DNA from: DAINPP01 sp963667315
GTDB taxonomy: Bacteria > Thermotogota > Thermotogae > MWEM01
NCBI GenBank assembly: GCA_963667315.1
Contig: OY763325.1
Location: 496,001-560,000, forward strand
Reading direction: 5' to 3'
Length of the DNA stretch: 64,000 bases
Below are positions 60,535-64,000 of the stretch, piece after piece. Under the pieces are notes generated by a model, which saw only the letters and a list, made by a program, of their open reading frames with translations, was not told the origin of the DNA and did no database searches. The stretch's first letter is position 1. Every line of letters begins with the position of its first letter. The position numbers and the translations under genes were made by a program.

Positions 60535-60852
60535 TTATACGACATTTTCCACAAATTCTTTTCGTTGAAACTCCAAGGCGTTTTCGATAACGGTTGATTC
60601 CAGTTTTCCGGTTAACCGCAACACCTTACCGATTGGATAACTCTGTTTCAACTGCTTTTGAATATCCAAAGCCGTTGCCAGTTCCTCTTCCGTTATCCAG
60701 TTAAAACATAGCAGTATCTCGCCCAATTTCATCTTCGGGGTTATTCTGTACATTGTCCCATCGCATCTGGGGCAGTCTATTGATGCCTTTTGATGATCAT
60801 CATCCCTGATTTTTCTTATCATATTACATGAAAGACATTTATATACCTGCAT
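60535..60852 (-). CDS. Zinc ribbon plus MshEN/T2SSE-N-like domain protein, copy 2
   Basis: 105 residues, paralogue of the product of 55468-55800. The zinc ribbon (YKCLSCN and DCPRCDG) is followed by the MshEN-like pair KLGEILLCFNWITEEELATAL and PIGKVLRLTGKLESTVIENA, then LEFQRKE. It starts at ATG 60852 after GAGGG. It lies downstream of secreted protein B by 68 bases, the same order as in copy 1, and ends at a strong terminator. A c-di-GMP or protein-binding role is inferred from MshEN biology only. Confidence 0.72.
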   Translation of the reverse strand: MQVYKCLSCNMIRKIRDDDHQKASIDCPRCDGTMYRITPKMKLGEILLCFNWITEEELATALDIQKQLKQSYPIGKVLRLTGKLESTVIENALEFQRKEFVENVV

Positions 60853-60920
60853 AGATTTCCCTCACTTTTTCTATAAATAAAAGTTGATATAGATCCCCAG
60901 GGGGATATCATTACCAATGT

Positions 60921-62219
60921 TTACTCAACTTCCTCAACTGTAAAATAGATTGTTCCCTTGTATTCTCCTGCCGGATACTCATACCATTTGTCCGAGATAT
61001 CCACCTTCATGGTGAAGAACTCATCCACCGTTTCCATGACTCTCAACTCGTTATCTCCGGTGTAGTATTTTGTGATCACACCACCGTTTTGAAAGACCTG
61101 GAATTCTGTGTTCTCATCCATTCCCCATTTGCAAAAGATTCTGTTTGTTTCTTCGTTGTTTATAACTTTTCCCAGCTCTGTGTGTTGCATGCCGAAGGTT
61201 TCTTCGTCGTACATGAGTTCGGCGGTTATTTTGGCTGGGACTGTTCTTGGTGTTTCTGAATTTCCGATTGTAATATTTCCACCGTAATTATATATCTTGA
61301 AATTACAGTCGGATCTCACTTTTCCAATAATAATGTTTGCACCAAAATTGAAAATTTTACAGCTTTTCGTTGTTATTTCGTCGATATAATAGGTATCCAC
61401 ACAACAACAATTCACGAATACAAGTTTTGCAACAGTGGCATCGATACTTCCAAGTCTGATTACAGACGGATAGCAACAGCATCTTGACGTTGGAACACTT
61501 TTTAGGTTCTTTGCTGTATTGCTCATTGTGTTGTTTAAAGTGTTAAAAGAACGGGTTTGTTTGTTGTTTTCATTTATATCTTCTTTTATGTTGACAACAT
61601 TTGTATACACAAATTGTGTGTCATGGATATCTAATTTTTCTCCATTTGATAAAAATCTCAGTATGTCTTCCTCTTCAAATTCTCCATCCTCAATCGCTTT
61701 CACCATCTTATCAAAATCCACATCTTTGTCGTTGTTGTCGTATTTTGTCTCTTCGCTTTCAAAATCCTTCACATTTTGCAACATGGGTGTGTTTTGTACA
61801 GCATTTGATGGTGCTGTTACAAAACTTTTGACATTTCTGCTGTCACCGTTGTTGTCGTTGATGTGTATATGTGGATTTCCATTTCCGCTAACATACGGGT
61901 ACATATCTCCAAACCATTCCGTACTTCCCCAACAGGAATATCCCAGGACGTTCTTCACCATTATCGCCGAGTGGATTGTTATGTTTCCCCCGCATTTGTT
62001 GATTCTTTTGAATGTCTTTGTTATGAGGGAGAAGTTTTCCTCTTCGAGTAATGGGGTTATCTTTAGGGTTGCTGTTGGGAGTGTTAAGGGTTGCTTTGGG
62101 TTTTCGAGTGTTGCTGTTATTTGGGTTTGGACTGGGGTTAGGGTGAATGTTATTGGGAAAAGTGACGTGATAGTTAGAAGGAATAGTAATATTAATATTG
62201 TCAACTTTTTATTTTTCAC
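60921..62219 (-). CDS. Secreted surface-type protein of duplicated cassette, copy B (Cys-rich)
   Basis: 432 residues. GTG 62219 is nine bases from AAGGA and is followed by a signal peptide (KKLTILILLFLLTITSLF). It is homologous to copy A at both ends: LPTATLKITPLLEEENFSLI, ITIHSAIMVKNVLGYSCWG, CKIFNFGANIIIGKVRSDCN, NNEETNRIFCKWG and WYEYPAGEYKGTIYFTVEE. Between them is a roughly 120-residue Asn/Asp/Glu-rich insertion absent from A. Two CCC triplets (SRCCCYPS and VNCCCVDT) are unusual for an exported protein and suggest disulphides or metal binding. A 239-codon antisense frame over its 5' half is a shadow. Confidence 0.7.
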   Translation of the reverse strand: MKNKKLTILILLFLLTITSLFPITFTLTPVQTQITATLENPKQPLTLPTATLKITPLLEEENFSLITKTFKRINKCGGNITIHSAIMVKNVLGYSCWGSTEWFGDMYPYVSGNGNPHIHINDNNGDSRNVKSFVTAPSNAVQNTPMLQNVKDFESEETKYDNNDKDVDFDKMVKAIEDGEFEEEDILRFLSNGEKLDIHDTQFVYTNVVNIKEDINENNKQTRSFNTLNNTMSNTAKNLKSVPTSRCCCYPSVIRLGSIDATVAKLVFVNCCCVDTYYIDEITTKSCKIFNFGANIIIGKVRSDCNFKIYNYGGNITIGNSETPRTVPAKITAELMYDEETFGMQHTELGKVINNEETNRIFCKWGMDENTEFQVFQNGGVITKYYTGDNELRVMETVDEFFTMKVDISDKWYEYPAGEYKGTIYFTVEEVE

Positions 62220-62244
62220 AATAATCAATCCTTATTGATTAGTT

Positions 62245-62281
62245 ACTACAGTAGACTGTTCTTTAAACAGTCTACTGTAGT
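62245..62281. repeat. Perfect 16-bp hairpin between two secreted-protein genes
   Basis: Inverted repeat ACTACAGTAGACTGTT / AACAGTCTACTGTAGT with a five-base loop and no T tail on either strand. It lies between the gene at 62302 and gene B on the same strand. It could be an RNA-processing or stability hairpin, or a protein-binding site. Confidence 0.7.
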
Positions 62282-62301
62282 TCTGATTATTCAATAAAAT
62301 C

Positions 62302-62811
62302 TTAATTTGCTGCGATTGTTGCTGTATATATAACTTTGTGAGTTTCCGCTGCTTCTACTTCATACCATTCGAAGCCGCCTATTGTTTTTAAATTGAAGTA
62401 TATTGTAGAAGCTGCTTTACCCGTACTAAAACCACCATAAGTTTCTAAATCAGAATAGCTGAAAGGACCTTCATTTGATCCGAGGGCTGGAATAACTGAA
62501 CCGGCTGGATCTGGCCAATCCATTGTAGGGATAACTTCCACTCCCTTGGTTGAATTACCAATAATATATGGAGTATCAAGTGAACCAGACAGTTTAAAAG
62601 AACAGTTTGCATAAATTGTTACAGGCGTGGTTAAAGCCCCTAAAGATTCAACTGTAGTATTTACCGGATCTGTCCAATCCCATGTTCCAGAAATTGTCCC
62701 CATTTCTAATTTGACTCCCTTATTGATGTTTAAAACAAGATCAACACTTGCAGCAAAAGATGCAGCACTTAAAAATAAAACAACCAACGCAAAAATTAAT
62801 ACTTTTTTCAT
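62302..62811 (-). CDS. Small secreted protein, possible surface/fibre subunit
   Basis: 169 residues. Signal peptide KKVLIFALVVLFLSAASFAA. The mature part is beta-rich (SVDLVLNINKGVKLEMGTIS, TVESLGALTTPVTIYANC, STGKAASTIYFNLKT) and ends in WYEVEAAETHKVIYTATIA, a loose version of the C-terminal W-Y motif of its neighbours. One cysteine. GGAGGAATT precedes the ATG. The size and single beta-domain look recall secreted pilin-like or spore-coat-U-type subunits, but no assembly chaperone or usher is present. Confidence 0.6.
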   Translation of the reverse strand: MKKVLIFALVVLFLSAASFAASVDLVLNINKGVKLEMGTISGTWDWTDPVNTTVESLGALTTPVTIYANCSFKLSGSLDTPYIIGNSTKGVEVIPTMDWPDPAGSVIPALGSNEGPFSYSDLETYGGFSTGKAASTIYFNLKTIGGFEWYEVEAAETHKVIYTATIAAN

Positions 62812-62878
62812 AAAAAATTCCTCCTCATAAAAATATAAAAATGTTTAGCAACTTTTTTCTTTACTTCGAAATTTTAAA

Positions 62879-63622
62879 TTAAGGACTGGTGAGTGTTAAC
62901 ACTGCTGTCCCTGAATATTCACCTGTCTCCAATGTCCACCATTCTTTCGGCATCTCTATTACAGCAAATATTGCAAATTGATTAGTAGAATAATTTCCAG
63001 GACTGCATTGGCACATAAGACAATCTAATGTTTCTGATTCACCACCGGGAATAATTGCATATCTGTTTGTGTTCCAACCTATTTGAATCTGCTTTACACT
63101 AATCCGACTATCTCCGTTTAGAAGATATTCCGGTGCTTCAAAATTTACATAAGGTCTGTAATTAGTTGCAACATGAAATCTTGTATGATTTCCGATGAAT
63201 AGATAATTGTCCTCTTCATCTTTTAATGTAGGATTTGTTCCATCTGCATCATAAATGCCGTTTTCAATATCATCTGGATTAAAGTCTGTAAAGGACCAGC
63301 CCAATGTACTACCAAGATATCTCCAACCAAAAGCGTAATTACCAATATCGTTTGAGTACCAATCACCATCTAAATTTGAATCGTAAAAAGAAAATAATGT
63401 AGTTCTCCAACTCTCAACTCTAACTGGAGAGTTTGGGTCTCCATGTCCTTGCTCGTTGTAAATTAGTGCATTTATATCTCCCGCTGTACCTTGTGAATCT
63501 GATTTTCTTACATCGGCTGCTTCAGAAATCTTCATCTCTAAAATTACATCTTTAGAATTGGCTAGGTTCACTGATATTAGCAGCAGCGACAAAATTACTA
63601 GAACAAATAGAATTTTTTTCAC
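62879..63622 (-). CDS. Secreted beta-rich protein with W-W/Y C-terminal motif
   Basis: 247 residues. GTG 63622 is seven bases after GGGAGGTG; the nearby ATG meets a stop at once. The signal peptide (KKILFVLVILSLLLISVNLA) is followed by a mature part with Asp/Asn/Gly-rich turns (FYDSNLDGDWYSNDIGNYAF), a short Cys pair (LDCLMCQC), and the C-terminal WWTLETGEYSGTAVLTLTS, which matches that of the cassette proteins. It is first of a minus-strand series of four exported proteins. The function is unknown. Confidence 0.65.
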   Translation of the reverse strand: MKKILFVLVILSLLLISVNLANSKDVILEMKISEAADVRKSDSQGTAGDINALIYNEQGHGDPNSPVRVESWRTTLFSFYDSNLDGDWYSNDIGNYAFGWRYLGSTLGWSFTDFNPDDIENGIYDADGTNPTLKDEEDNYLFIGNHTRFHVATNYRPYVNFEAPEYLLNGDSRISVKQIQIGWNTNRYAIIPGGESETLDCLMCQCSPGNYSTNQFAIFAVIEMPKEWWTLETGEYSGTAVLTLTSP

Positions 63623-63882
63623 ATTTCTTCACCTCCCTTCAGAAAGCGATGATATATTATATTTTCAATGACCATTTCTCTTAATTACTTTCTACAGTTA
63701 TAGTTTACTCGTTGATATAAAACAAAAATGCAACAATACACAATGAAAGTGCAATGTTATTTCAAATGACACTGAATATTTTCTGAAAATATTTACAAAC
63801 AAATTAAAACCACAGTATTCCTGTACAAAACCATCGGGCAAAACCAAAATCAAAATCCGCAGGGACGGTATGGAGGTGACGA

Positions 63883-64000
63883 ATGCCAAGGACGAGGAGA
63901 GAAAAAAGTAAGACGGGAATCTATCATGTGGTGCTTCGAGGAATTAACAAACAGACGATATTTCAGGATGAGGAAGACAATGAGATGTTTCTTGTTACCC
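63883..64000 (+). CDS. REP-associated (Y1/IS200-like) transposase, N-terminus only
   Basis: Cut by the window end after 39 codons. MPRTRREKSKTGIYHVVLRG followed by INKQTIFQDEEDNEMFL is the typical start of RAYT/Y1 transposases, with the HVVLRG strand preceding the HUH motif. GGAGGTG precedes ATG 63883. The 260 bases before it hold no gene. A short GC-richer stretch (63825-63875, with ATCGGGC and CGCAGGGACGG) may be part of its recognition repeat. Confidence 0.85.
   Translation, partial: MPRTRREKSKTGIYHVVLRGINKQTIFQDEEDNEMFLVT

Noticed and set aside
60387..60554. N-terminal extension of IS3 OrfA
   Set aside because: Lies mostly outside the IS end and crosses a terminator; ATG 60386 with GGAGGTG is the real start.
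61519..62238. 239-codon plus-strand frame opposite secreted gene B
   Set aside because: Antisense to a protein with a signal peptide and a clear paralogue. It is Ser/Leu/Phe-rich low complexity, has no ribosome site, and mirrors the codon bias of the other strand.
1..64000. CRISPR arrays, rRNA genes and prophage structural genes
   Set aside because: Looked for regular short repeats, rRNA-like GC-rich blocks and phage genes; none seen.

Overview
The window is low-GC bacterial chromosome, by eye about 35-38% G+C, with lower islands. Strong GGAGG-type ribosome sites, TTG and GTG starts, sigma70-like promoters and U-tailed hairpin terminators are all readable. The gene content points to a fermentative anaerobe: D-ornithine 4,5-aminomutase, paired MinD-type ATPases carrying ferredoxin domains, an M32 carboxypeptidase and a whole oligopeptide ABC operon. 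A possible TolC-like protein, the short HisG/HisZ pair, the adenosine-specific kinase family and HD-GYP signalling would fit Thermotogota or a relative. A Firmicutes-type or other anaerobic lineage cannot be excluded without a tree; this placement is inference.

Layout. Positions 1-15 kb hold housekeeping genes: cardiolipin synthase (cut by the window start), a large secreted lipase-like protein, class II galT, then frr-uppS-cdsA-alaS, an NTPase, asparaginase, a secreted protein and a divergent holA. Positions 15-18.6 kb are an accessory stretch. Three minus-strand genes (a secreted nuclease with a lamin-tail domain, a secreted duplicated-domain protein and a small possible DNA-binding protein) sit in very AT-rich spacers. 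Positions 18.6-21.7 kb carry oraS-oraE plus an adenosine-specific kinase. Positions 21.7-35 kb carry a SagB-type oxidoreductase, carboxypeptidase Taq, a YdcF-like protein, a small Gly/Arg-rich protein, an MFS transporter, an xpaC/solute-binding-protein/telA operon, a PAS/HD-GYP sensor, two MinD-ferredoxin ATPases, a flavodoxin and two small envelope genes. Two tRNAs follow (Ala-CGC, Leu-CAA).

Positions 35.3-45.5 kb are a minus-strand histidine operon (hisZ-G-D-B-H-A-F-IE-C) followed by an ABC-2 exporter. The his operon is preceded by a short His-codon-containing leader ORF and an intrinsic terminator, the layout of peptide-leader attenuation. Positions 46.9-55.4 kb are a minus-strand HAD/RpiR/MBL/oppABCDF/phosphoesterase block.

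Positions 55.4-63.6 kb form a surface-protein region. A two-gene cassette (secreted protein plus zinc-ribbon/MshEN-like protein) occurs twice. Two further secreted proteins share its C-terminal motif. Between the two cassettes lies an IS3-family element split by an IS256-family element that still has an exact 8-bp target duplication. A REP-associated-type transposase begins at the right edge.

The strongest leads are: (1) a 25-nt palindrome, 23/25 identical at two unlinked promoters and placed identically on the -10 box, which implies a regulon joining the small Gly/Arg-rich protein to the MinD-ferredoxin pair; (2) the duplicated surface-protein/MshEN cassette; (3) the his leader; (4) a solute-binding-like protein inside an xpaC-telA operon.
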